From the NCBI GenBank assembly GCA_051984395.1, contig JBPYEZ010000108.1:1-11555 (forward strand): a DNA stretch of 11,555 nt. Direction: 5' to 3'. Below are positions 1 to 6,045 of this stretch, piece by piece (within the stretch, counting starts at the first letter, position 1; each line of letters starts with the position of its first letter). The position numbers were made by a program, and so were the translations under genes. A model generated the notes under the pieces. The model saw only the letters and a program-made list of their open reading frames with translations, had not been told where the DNA came from and ran no database searches. Source of the stretch: AC-9 sp051984395 (GTDB taxonomy: Bacteria > Actinomycetota > Acidimicrobiia > Acidimicrobiales > AC-9).

Positions 1-1
1 G

Positions 2-97
2 TGGCGGAGGTGGACGGGAATCGAACCCGCCGGACGGGGATCGCCCGTCCCACCCGCTTTGAAGGCGGGGGGGCCCACCAGGTGCCCGGACACCTCC
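2..97 (-). tRNA. selC: Selenocysteine tRNA, anticodon UCA
   Basis: Read on the minus strand, the segment folds into a bacterial tRNA-Sec rather than a canonical tRNA. The acceptor arm is 8 nt long: seven perfect pairs (GGAGGTG/CACCTCC) plus a U/C mismatch at pair 8. A six-position D stem (87-82 with 76-71) has one A/G mismatch. The anticodon stem CCCGC/GCGGG is perfect and its loop CTTCAAA has UCA at 62-60. A 7-bp variable arm spans 50-32. The T arm has loop TTCGATT. G73 and an encoded CCA follow (5-2). The molecule is 96 nt with CCA. It delivers selenocysteine at recoded UGA codons through SelA and SelB, whose genes are not visible here. It lies 46 nt downstream of the phosphatase gene on the same strand and could be co-transcribed with it. 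The two mismatches leave a small chance of a degenerate copy. Confidence 0.9.
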
Positions 98-109
98 GGT
101 GCCGGAGGT
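92..109. repeat. Perfect inverted repeat spanning the selC 5' end
   Basis: ACCTCCGG (92-99) and CCGGAGGT (102-109) are exact reverse complements separated by TG. On the minus strand the second arm forms the tRNA leader and the first arm covers the first six bases of the mature 5' acceptor strand. The precursor leader can therefore pair with the bases that must pair with the 3' acceptor strand. This may be a processing or folding signal, or chance in GC-rich DNA. Confidence 0.6.
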
Positions 110-143
110 TAGTGGGCCCCGAACTGCCCGGACGGAGTGATCA

Positions 144-1043
144 CTAGTGGGGCAGCCAGCCAGCCGGTAGGTTGGGCAACCATGAAGAAGCTGCTGATAT
201 TGGCCGTGCTGATTGCTCTCGGAGCCGTTGCTGCCAAGAAGCTGCGGGCAGATTGACGGGTTGGCGCCTGAGGCGGAGCCCCAGGCGCCAACCCACCAAC
301 CCTCCGACTCCCATCACCACCGCACCGGCGACGGCGGCAGCCGGTAGTCCGGGCGCGCTCACTCGCGGCCGCAGCGAGACCGGACGGACGAAGTTGCGCA
401 CCTCCCACTCGCGTTCCTTGGCCAGCTTCTGCAGGACCCGGTCGGGATTCACGGCGACGGGATGGCCCACGGCCTCCAGCATGGGGAGATCGGTATAGGA
501 GTCGGAGTAGGCGTAGGAGGCGGCCAGGTCGATGCCCTCCCGCTCGGCAAGGTCCCGGATGGCGTCCGCCTTGTAGGGGCCATAGGCGTAGAACTCCATC
601 TCTCCCGTGTAGCGGCCGTCCTGGTCGATCCTGGCCCGGCTGGATATGGCCCCGTCGACTCCCAGGTACCAGGCCAGGGGGCCCACGATCTCCTCGGGCG
701 ACGCTGACACGATGAACACCTGGCGTCCCGCCGCCTGGTGGGTCGCGATGAGCTCCAGGGCCTCGCCGTAGATGATCGGCTCGACGAGCCCCTCCATCGC
801 CTCACGGACGATCTGCCTGACCTTGGCTTGGTCCCACCCGCGCGTCAGCGTCAGCACCGACTCCCGGATGCGGGCCAGCTTCTCCTCGCCCGCCCCGAGG
901 TGGAGATAGACCAGCTGGGCCCACAGGCCGCGGAGCACCGTACGGCGGGAGATCAGGCCCTCGCGGTACAGGGTGCGGCCGAACACCGCCATCGAGGCCT
1001 TGGCGATCACCGTCTTGTCCACGTCGAAGAAGGCGGCCTCCAT
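144..1043 (-). CDS. HAD superfamily subfamily IB phosphatase with C-terminal membrane segment
   Basis: This is a predicted phosphoserine-phosphatase-like hydrolase of 299 residues. All four HAD motifs are visible. Motif I is FFDVDKT, with nucleophile D7 and acid/base D9. Motif II is IVSAS, with S113. Motif III is lysine K158. Motif IV is YSDSYTDLPML, with D181 and D185 for Mg2+. The helical cap between motifs I and II (about residues 15-100) fits subfamily IB. A hydrophobic segment at about 234-256 followed by RLRLRR could anchor it to the inner membrane face. The last 40 residues are low-complexity and overlap an antisense small reading frame, so the tail may not be conserved. The start is the ATG at 1043, because TATGAT lies 8 nt upstream and the mRNA would be leaderless. 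The substrate is unknown; SerB-like or lipid-phosphate roles are both possible. Confidence 0.88.
   Translation of the reverse strand: MEAAFFDVDKTVIAKASMAVFGRTLYREGLISRRTVLRGLWAQLVYLHLGAGEEKLARIRESVLTLTRGWDQAKVRQIVREAMEGLVEPIIYGEALELIATHQAAGRQVFIVSASPEEIVGPLAWYLGVDGAISSRARIDQDGRYTGEMEFYAYGPYKADAIRDLAEREGIDLAASYAYSDSYTDLPMLEAVGHPVAVNPDRVLQKLAKEREWEVRNFVRPVSLRPRVSAPGLPAAAVAGAVVMGVGGLVGWRLGLRLRRQPVNLPAASWQQRLREQSARPISAASSWLPNLPAGWLPH
182..256 (+). CDS. Small single-span membrane peptide (24 aa), antisense to the phosphatase 3' end
   Basis: An ATG at 182 opens 24 codons ending in TGA at 254-256. The peptide begins MKKLLILAVLIALG, continues as a short hydrophobic stretch and ends AAKKLRAD. That gives two lysines before and a basic cluster after one membrane-spanning segment of about 16 residues. 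This layout resembles the N-terminal half of actinobacterial DLW-39-type microproteins (MKKLLL start, then a basic tail), but the DLW motif is absent. Spacing to the weak AG-rich stretch near 169-171 is about 11 nt, so the ribosome-binding site is poor. It lies wholly inside the opposite-strand phosphatase gene, in the part coding for a low-complexity tail. Only one of the two overlapping readings may be functional. Its function is unknown. Confidence 0.45.
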   Translation: MKKLLILAVLIALGAVAAKKLRAD

Positions 1044-1272
1044 CCCCGGCGATCATACGGGTGGGAAGGGTGCATGAGGTGCACCGGACCGATGCAGGAA
1101 GAGCACGGCCACCGGCGAACAAATAGGCCCAACGCCGACCGTCGAGCCCGCCAGGTGCGCGGCCAGCTCGACCGGGCTATTGTCTGGGCGCCTTGGGCCG
1201 GTTTGGCCCAGGTTCAACCTAGATGGGTGATTGGTCGGCCTCCCTAATGGAGGGGAAGAAAGAGGTGCGAGC
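1044..1272. other. Intergenic region between divergent phosphatase and surface-protein operon
   Basis: These 229 bp separate divergent genes and must hold promoters for both. No coding frame is convincing. Three inverted repeats lie close together before the plus-strand operon. The first is TGGGCC (1194-1199) with GGCCCA (1205-1210). The second is AGGTT-c-AACCT (1210-1220). The third is CCTCC (1239-1243) with GGAGG (1249-1253), which sits just before the Shine-Dalgarno AGAGG at 1261-1265. None has a T-tract. They may be operators or 5'-UTR structure. I do not recognise a known riboswitch. Confidence 0.5.
1052..1057 (-). promoter_or_regulatory. Candidate -10 element of the HAD phosphatase gene
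   Basis: On the minus strand TATGAT (five of six matches to TATAAT) ends 8 nt before the ATG at 1043. This places the expected transcription start at or next to the start codon, as in leaderless actinobacterial mRNAs. No good -35 is seen 17-18 nt upstream (ACCTCA/CACCTC). Confidence 0.45.
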
Positions 1273-2517
1273 ATGAGGTCCAGGTTGGTTCGGCTGGGGA
1301 TGGTCTTCGGGACCCTTGCAGCCGCCAGTGCCCTGATGTCCGGCCCGGCCGGAGCCAGTACGCCCGAGGTCTTCGGCGGCAGCGCCAGCGGTCAGGCGCT
1401 GAACCTTTCGATAGCCGGTACCAACCTCACCGGCGGGCTGAGCCAGGCGAACGTGAAATCCCCTCTGACGGCCAACGCCGAGGGGATCGGGGTATTCACC
1501 CCTGGGCTCACCCAGGACTTCAAGACCTCGGCGAGCACAGCCAACCAGACCGACAACAAGGGCTTCACCTGTGCCGGCGCCCTGCCGACCCTGCCCGGTC
1601 CGCTCGGTGCGCTCGAGCTCAAGGCGGCCTGCTCCTCGTCGAGCTCGTCGGACACCGCCAGCAACCCCGTCGCCAACTCCTCCGGCCTGGTGGCGTTCGC
1701 TGGCCTGAGCAACCTGAGCGGCGTCCCGGGGGTGTCGAGCGGTCTCAGCCAGGCGTGCCCTGCGGACCAAAAGGGTGGGCTCTTCCAGATTCCGCAGCTC
1801 GGTGCGATCCTCTGCGGGGCCATCACGAGCGCGTCGGTCGGCCAGCTCGTCGACGCCCCGATCGGCGCGTCGCACTCTACGGTCACAACCGACGCCGGCA
1901 AGGTCGTCTCGACGGCAACGGCGGATGGCGCCACGATCAGCCTGCTCAGTACGACGCCGGCGCAAACTGCGGTTGCGAGCCCGAAATTGGCGAACCCACT
2001 GGTGTCCCTCACCCTCGGGTCGGCCACCGCCACCGCTACCTACGACCGCCATACCGGCAAGTCGAGCGGCACCTTTGACCCGGCGCTGCTGACCGTGACG
2101 GTCAACCTCCCCGGCACGTCGCCCCAGACCACCAAGATCGTGCCCGGCCAGAGCGTCGACTTCCCGCCCGCCGGCTCTGGAGCCCCCGTCCTGCTGAGCA
2201 TCAAGGTGGGCGACGGCAAGACCACCACCAACTCCGACGGCTCGGTGTCGAGCGTGGCCGACGGTGTGTCCCTCGCCGTCCTGCCGGGCCAGGCGCCCGG
2301 GGGAGCCGACGTGCTGGACCTCCAGCTGGCCCACGCCCAGGCGTCGGCCGGTGGGGCGCTGGCGACCGTCACCCCCCCACCGCATCCGCCCACGTTGCCC
2401 TTCACCGGTGAGCACCCGTGGATCCCCTTCGCCGGCCTCGGCTTCCTCGGGGGCGCCCTGGGCCTCGGGTTCCTTGCGCACCGGGGCGGATTCCGGTTCG
2501 GGTTCCGTCGGTCCTGA
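1273..2517 (+). CDS. Secreted LPFTG cell-wall-anchored surface protein
   Basis: This 414-residue exported protein has a signal peptide (RSR at the N-terminus, hydrophobic core about 8-22, cleavage probably near AGA-ST at 28-30). The body (about 30-365) is Ser/Thr/Ala/Val-rich and beta-prone. It contains a six-serine run at 121-126 and four cysteines (100, 120, 162, 181) that could form two disulfides outside the cell. The C-terminus is a classic sorting signal: proline-rich spacer, LPFTG at 375-379, hydrophobic stretch 383-402 and a basic tail ending FRRS. Cleavage between T378 and G379 would attach the protein to the wall. The dedicated sortase gene starts 45 bp downstream. The ATG at 1273 is chosen over an upstream in-frame TTG at 1231 because AGAGG lies 7 nt before it and the signal peptide starts there. 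I recognise the general layout from other actinobacterial surface proteins but know no function. Confidence 0.85.
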   Translation: MRSRLVRLGMVFGTLAAASALMSGPAGASTPEVFGGSASGQALNLSIAGTNLTGGLSQANVKSPLTANAEGIGVFTPGLTQDFKTSASTANQTDNKGFTCAGALPTLPGPLGALELKAACSSSSSSDTASNPVANSSGLVAFAGLSNLSGVPGVSSGLSQACPADQKGGLFQIPQLGAILCGAITSASVGQLVDAPIGASHSTVTTDAGKVVSTATADGATISLLSTTPAQTAVASPKLANPLVSLTLGSATATATYDRHTGKSSGTFDPALLTVTVNLPGTSPQTTKIVPGQSVDFPPAGSGAPVLLSIKVGDGKTTTNSDGSVSSVADGVSLAVLPGQAPGGADVLDLQLAHAQASAGGALATVTPPPHPPTLPFTGEHPWIPFAGLGFLGGALGLGFLAHRGGFRFGFRRS

Positions 2518-2562
2518 GGATCGGACCGGGGGGGACCGGATGTCACGTCAAGAGGTGAGCCC

Positions 2563-3183
2563 ATGTCCGGCCTGACCAGCTATCTCAGGACCCACAAGTG
2601 GGCCCGGAGCGGGCTGTCCGGGCTGGCTGGGCTCTTCCTCTTGGCCGCCGTCGGACTGCTGGGCTATCCGATCTTCACCAACCTGTACCAGTCCCATGTG
2701 GAGGGTGACCTGGGGAACGAGCTGGCCAGCCCGAACACGCGCCAGGCCTATCTCCAGCACCGGGTCGGGATCGGCCAGAGCCTGACCCGGCTGCGGATCC
2801 CGAGCATCGGTACCAACGTGGTGGTGGTGGAGGGGACGACCGAGTCGGCCCTCCGGGCCGGCGCGGGCCACTACCCCGAGACCCCGCTGCCCTGCACGGC
2901 CGGCAACGTCAGCATCGCCGGACACCGGACCACCTACGGCAAGCCGTTCGCCGATGTCGACAAGCTCCGACCTGGCGACCCGATCGTGCTCCAGACCCCG
3001 GTCGGCTCGTGTACCTACACGGTGAGCCAGCCGCCGTTCGAAGTGGCTCCGACCGACCTGTCCGTGGTGGCGCCGACAACGGGGTCCACGCTCACGCTCA
3101 CGTCGTGCACCCCGAAGGGCCTCGCTGTCAACCGAATCGTGGTCAAGGCGGTCATGAAGGGCGCCCCGGCCGCGACGGCCTGA
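2563..3183 (+). CDS. Class E-like sortase
   Basis: This 206-residue membrane-tethered transpeptidase is expected to cleave the LPFTG signal of the preceding gene's product. One transmembrane anchor lies at about 17-38, and the extracytoplasmic catalytic domain follows from about 65. The catalytic triad is clear: H121 in the motif IAGHRTTYGKPF, C182 in TLTLTSC and R191 in AVNRIVV. The segment IPSIGTNVVVVEGT matches the usual first strands of sortases, and the HRTTYG form is typical of actinobacterial class E and related housekeeping enzymes. Two further cysteines (C111, C150) might pair. AGAGGTGAG lies just upstream of the ATG. The stop overlaps the next start (TGATG), which implies translational coupling. 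Class assignment is by motif memory only. Confidence 0.9.
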   Translation: MSGLTSYLRTHKWARSGLSGLAGLFLLAAVGLLGYPIFTNLYQSHVEGDLGNELASPNTRQAYLQHRVGIGQSLTRLRIPSIGTNVVVVEGTTESALRAGAGHYPETPLPCTAGNVSIAGHRTTYGKPFADVDKLRPGDPIVLQTPVGSCTYTVSQPPFEVAPTDLSVVAPTTGSTLTLTSCTPKGLAVNRIVVKAVMKGAPAATA

Positions 3184-4418
3184 TGCGACGCTCCCGGCTC
3201 GTCCTGGCGGCGACCGCCGTCGCCGTGGCGGGGCTCGGCGGCGGAGCGGGCGCCCTCGTCGTCGCCGCCGGTCCGGCCGGCGCCGCCTCTCCGTCAGGTC
3301 CGCCCTTCGCCACCATCACCGACCCGTCCTCGTCGTCGAGCTCGCCGACCGTCGAGCCCACGGAGACACCGACCATCAAGGGCAACGTCTCGCCACCCCA
3401 AGATCCCCGAGGCTCGATCAGCTCGGTCCAGATCACGATCACCGCCAACGGCCACCCGGGGGCAACGTTCCCAGCCACCGTGAGCCGGCCGGCTTCGGGC
3501 CAGTCGATCTGGACCTTCATCGGCTCGGTGCCCCAGTCCCAGGCCCTGGCATGGAACGGCCCGTACCAGGTCGCGGCGACGGCGACCGAGAGCGACCCTG
3601 GTACCGGCAGCCACTCGGGGACGTCGCAGACGGTCAATTTCGCCGAGGGCGTCGCCCCACAGGCGCCGTCGGGCGTCTCGGCGACCAAGGACGCAAACGG
3701 GGGTGGCGTCGCCGTGTCCTGGCAGGCCAACCCCGAGCCCGACATCCTCGGCTACCAGGTGCAGCGGGCGTCACCGAACGGCTCGGACTGGTCCACGGTC
3801 ACCTCCAGCCCCCGTGTGACCGACACCAACTACCACGACACCAGCGTCCAGCGCGGGGCTGACTACCAGTACCGCGTCATCGCCATCCGCTCCGGGGCCC
3901 AGTCGGGCCAGACGATCTCCTCGGCTCCGTCGGCATCGGCGAGCACGGTCGCCCGGCCCACTGGCAGCCTGTTCGGGCCGGGGGGGTCGGTGACCCAGCT
4001 CCCGCTGGTCGGCCAGGCCGTCACCGATCCGGTCGCGGGTCTCGTCCAGCCGGGACAGGGTCCGGGCCGGCCGGTCACGGGGTCACCGACCGCGGGGGGC
4101 TATTCCAACCTCCCCTACGGCGGCCAGGCGTCGCTGGCCGAGCCGGGAACGCCCGGGGCCCAGGACCCGAAGGCGCGATCGGGCGCCAGCCTCCTCCGGA
4201 CGGCGCTGTTCGTGGCCGCAGCCCTGATCTTGCTCGCCATCGCCGCCCACCTCATCCGGATGCGCCGGGCGGTGGACGACTCTCTGGCGCCGGTCGGGGT
4301 CGAGCAATGGGACCGCCACGCCGCTGACGCCGGCGAGACGGCCGAGGTGACGACGGTGGGTACCGGTCGGGGCCGCTCCGACGTCACCCGGGCCATCGCG
4401 GCCCAGCGCCGCCGCTGA
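3183..4418 (+). CDS. Secreted Ig-like/fibronectin type III single-pass membrane protein
   Basis: This 411-residue protein has a signal peptide or signal anchor at about 1-35 (basic MRRSR, then a hydrophobic Ala/Val/Gly core ending AGAA). A Ser/Pro/Thr linker with a six-serine run follows. A beta-rich domain covers about 62-155, probably Ig-like (PTIKGNVSPP to TVNFAEG). A fibronectin type III domain lies at about 158-257, with its core W180 (VAVSW), Y191 (ILGYQVQR) and Y230 (YQYRVIAIR). A Gly/Pro-rich linker, a transmembrane helix at about 336-358 flanked by RMRR and a 50-residue cytoplasmic tail complete it. No LPXTG-type sorting signal is present, so it should stay in the membrane. It overlaps the sortase stop by one base, so it is co-translated in the same operon. 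Possible roles are adhesion or holding the sorted partner. Function is not established. Confidence 0.85.
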   Translation: MRRSRLVLAATAVAVAGLGGGAGALVVAAGPAGAASPSGPPFATITDPSSSSSSPTVEPTETPTIKGNVSPPQDPRGSISSVQITITANGHPGATFPATVSRPASGQSIWTFIGSVPQSQALAWNGPYQVAATATESDPGTGSHSGTSQTVNFAEGVAPQAPSGVSATKDANGGGVAVSWQANPEPDILGYQVQRASPNGSDWSTVTSSPRVTDTNYHDTSVQRGADYQYRVIAIRSGAQSGQTISSAPSASASTVARPTGSLFGPGGSVTQLPLVGQAVTDPVAGLVQPGQGPGRPVTGSPTAGGYSNLPYGGQASLAEPGTPGAQDPKARSGASLLRTALFVAAALILLAIAAHLIRMRRAVDDSLAPVGVEQWDRHAADAGETAEVTTVGTGRGRSDVTRAIAAQRRR

Positions 4419-4517
4419 CCTCCCGGGTGCAGCCGTGTGTCACGCTATGACCCACGCACTAGCTTGGTGTTCCAGGCATCGTGCCCCTGAAGCGGCGCCC
4501 GAGGAGGACGCTTGGCC

Positions 4518-4853
4518 ATGGATCTTGGCTTCGAGGTCGATCAGCGCGGTAGCTACACCGTGCTCGCGGTGCGCGGCGAGGTCGACGTCTACACGGCGCC
4601 CCGGCTGCGCGAGCGGCTCATCGAGCTCGTCAGCCAGGGCAGCCACCAGGTGGTCGTCGACCTGGAGGGTGTCGACTTCCTCGACTCCACCGGCTTGGGC
4701 GTGCTCGTCGGAGGGCTCAAGCGCCTGCGGAGCCACGACGGGGACATGATCCTGGTGTGCACCCAGCCCCGCATCCTCAAGGTGTTCGAGATCACCGGCC
4801 TCACGAAGGTGTTCTCGATCCACGACACCGTCGAATCGGCCACCGTCGCCTGA
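4518..4853 (+). CDS. STAS-domain anti-sigma factor antagonist (RsbV/SpoIIAA-like)
   Basis: The product is 111 residues and is a single STAS domain, the usual size for the family. The beta-1/beta-2 part reads YTVLAVRGEVDVYTAP. The phosphorylation loop is FLDSTGLGVLV, with acceptor serine S57 next to D56. In the partner-switch pathway the unphosphorylated form binds the anti-sigma kinase and releases a sigma factor, and phosphorylation of S57 reverses this. The kinase partner is encoded 2 nt downstream. GAGGAGG at 4501-4507 is 10 nt before the ATG at 4518. An in-frame TTG at 4512 is also possible but only 4 nt from that site. A weak promoter (GTGTCA at 4437, 17 nt, TAGCTT at 4460) lies in the 99-bp gap after the surface operon. 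Confidence 0.93.
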   Translation: MDLGFEVDQRGSYTVLAVRGEVDVYTAPRLRERLIELVSQGSHQVVVDLEGVDFLDSTGLGVLVGGLKRLRSHDGDMILVCTQPRILKVFEITGLTKVFSIHDTVESATVA

Positions 4854-4855
4854 CC

Positions 4856-5335
4856 GTGGCGGCGCAGGGGGAGGCGGTACGGCCGCTGGGGTGGGACGAG
4901 GCGGACGTCGAGCTCGACATCCCCGCCCGCGCCGAGTACGTCTCCCTCGCCCGGCTGGTCGTGTCGTCGCTGGCGTCGTCGAGGCGACACCTGGCCGACG
5001 ACCGGATCGACGACCTCAAGCTGGCCGTGTCCGAGGCGTGCACCAACGCCATCGAGGCCTACGAGCCGGCCGGCGAGGAACGCGTCGTCCTGCGCTGGCG
5101 GGACGGACAGGACCGCGTCGAGGTCGACGTGCAGGACCATGGGCCGGGCTTCGATCCCTCGACCCTGCCGGAGCGTCCCTCGGTGGCCGACCCCCTGCGC
5201 CCCAACTACGAGCGGGGTCTCGGGGTTCCCCTCATGCGGGCCCTCGTCGACGAGGTGGAGTTCGCCTCCTCTGCCGGCGGCACCTCGGTGATCATGATCC
5301 TGTACTGCCCTCCCGTCGCCCCCGGCGGCCAGTAG
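4856..5335 (+). CDS. Anti-sigma factor serine kinase, HATPase_c domain (RsbW/SpoIIAB-like)
   Basis: This 159-residue GHKL-type ATPase should phosphorylate the STAS protein encoded just upstream and sequester a sigma factor. The N box is KLAVSEACTNAIEAY, with E60 and N64. The G1 box is VQDHGPGFDP, with D94, G96 and G98. The G2 region is ERGLGVPLMRALVDEV. The fold begins with DVELDIPARAEYVSLAR, typical of the RsbW group. The GTG at 4856 is chosen because it follows the preceding TGA by two bases. No separate ribosome-binding site is evident, so translation is probably coupled. No sigma-factor gene follows; the next gene is convergent. The target sigma factor must be encoded elsewhere, or this kinase regulates something else. 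Confidence 0.9.
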   Translation: MAAQGEAVRPLGWDEADVELDIPARAEYVSLARLVVSSLASSRRHLADDRIDDLKLAVSEACTNAIEAYEPAGEERVVLRWRDGQDRVEVDVQDHGPGFDPSTLPERPSVADPLRPNYERGLGVPLMRALVDEVEFASSAGGTSVIMILYCPPVAPGGQ

Positions 5336-5380
5336 CGCTCCTGACGGGTCGCCCGGGCGGTCACCCCCCGGCGAGGAGCG
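5336..5380. terminator. Candidate bidirectional terminator between convergent genes
   Basis: CGCTCCT (5336-5342) is the exact reverse complement of AGGAGCG (5374-5380). The intervening 31 nt hold further pairing potential: GGGT with ACCC around the GCCCGGGC palindrome at 5351-5358. It starts directly after the kinase stop and runs into the last codons of ceoC. There is no T-tract on either side, so an intrinsic terminator is uncertain. Confidence 0.35.
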
Positions 5381-6032
5381 ACCGGACGACGTCCTCGGAG
5401 TCCGCCGTCACCAGGGCCAGGACCTCGTCGCCGGTGTCGAGGACGGTGTCACCTCGGGGCACCACGACGTGGGTATCTCGAACCACGGCGACGATGGTCG
5501 CGTCCCGCGGCACCTCCAAGTCGGCGATCGAGTAACCGGCGGCGGGCGAGTCCTCCGCCAGCGTGACCTCGACCAGCCGGGCACCGCCGCCCCTGCCACC
5601 CTCGAGCTGGAGGAGGCGCACGAGCGATCCCACCGACACCGCCTCTTCGACCAGGGCCGTGAGAAGGTGGGGAGTCGACACGGAGACATCGACGCCCCAC
5701 GCCTCGTTGAACAGCCACCGGTTCTTGGGATGGTTGACCCGCGCGACGACGCGAGGAACGGCGAACTCCTGCTTCGCCAGCAGGGAGATGACCAGGTTGT
5801 CCTCGTCATCGCCGGTGGCGGACACGACGACATCGGCGTCGGCCATGCCGGCGGCGTAGAGGGAGGAGACCTCGCAGGCGTCGGCCGCGAACCACTCGAT
5901 GTCGAGGCTGGGACGAAGGCGGGCCACGAGGTCCGGGTCCTGTTCGATGACGAGCACGTCGTGCCCGGCGGCGTGCAGGTCCGAGGCGATGAAGGTGCCG
6001 ACATTTCCGGCCCCGGCGATCGTCACCTTCAC
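5361..6032 (-). CDS. ceoC: RCK/TrkA-family potassium channel/transporter regulator (CeoC-like)
   Basis: This 223-residue cytosolic subunit gates potassium uptake in response to nucleotide. The RCK N-terminal Rossmann domain (about 1-120) starts MKVTIAGAGNVG, with GxGxxG at G7, G9 and G12 and acidic E30 at the end of strand 2, as for NAD(H). The stretches SATGDDEDNLVISLLAK and PRVVARVNHPKNRWLFNEAWG closely resemble mycobacterial CeoC as I recall it. The RCK C-terminal domain covers about 137-220 (ARLVEVTLAEDSPAAG to GDEVLALVTA). The start is GTG at 6032, with GAGG 11 nt upstream. It lies 13 nt behind ceoB on the same strand, in the same order as in mycobacteria. Confidence 0.92.
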   Translation of the reverse strand: MKVTIAGAGNVGTFIASDLHAAGHDVLVIEQDPDLVARLRPSLDIEWFAADACEVSSLYAAGMADADVVVSATGDDEDNLVISLLAKQEFAVPRVVARVNHPKNRWLFNEAWGVDVSVSTPHLLTALVEEAVSVGSLVRLLQLEGGRGGGARLVEVTLAEDSPAAGYSIADLEVPRDATIVAVVRDTHVVVPRGDTVLDTGDEVLALVTADSEDVVRSLLAGG

Positions 6033-6045
6033 GTGATGACCGGCC

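Noticed and set aside
1219..2481. A 420-codon open frame on the minus strand opposite the LPFTG protein gene
   Set aside because: It has the same antisense composition (Gly/Arg/Ala/Val) with no domain. The plus strand shows a signal peptide and sorting signal.
3999..4013. LPLVG in the FnIII protein as a possible sorting motif
   Set aside because: The Thr is replaced by Val, and no hydrophobic segment with basic tail follows directly. The transmembrane helix lies about 60 residues later.
4512..4514. TTG as the start of the STAS gene
   Set aside because: It is only 4 nt from GAGGAGG, and the ATG six bases on begins exactly at the usual family N-terminus. It is kept as an alternative only.
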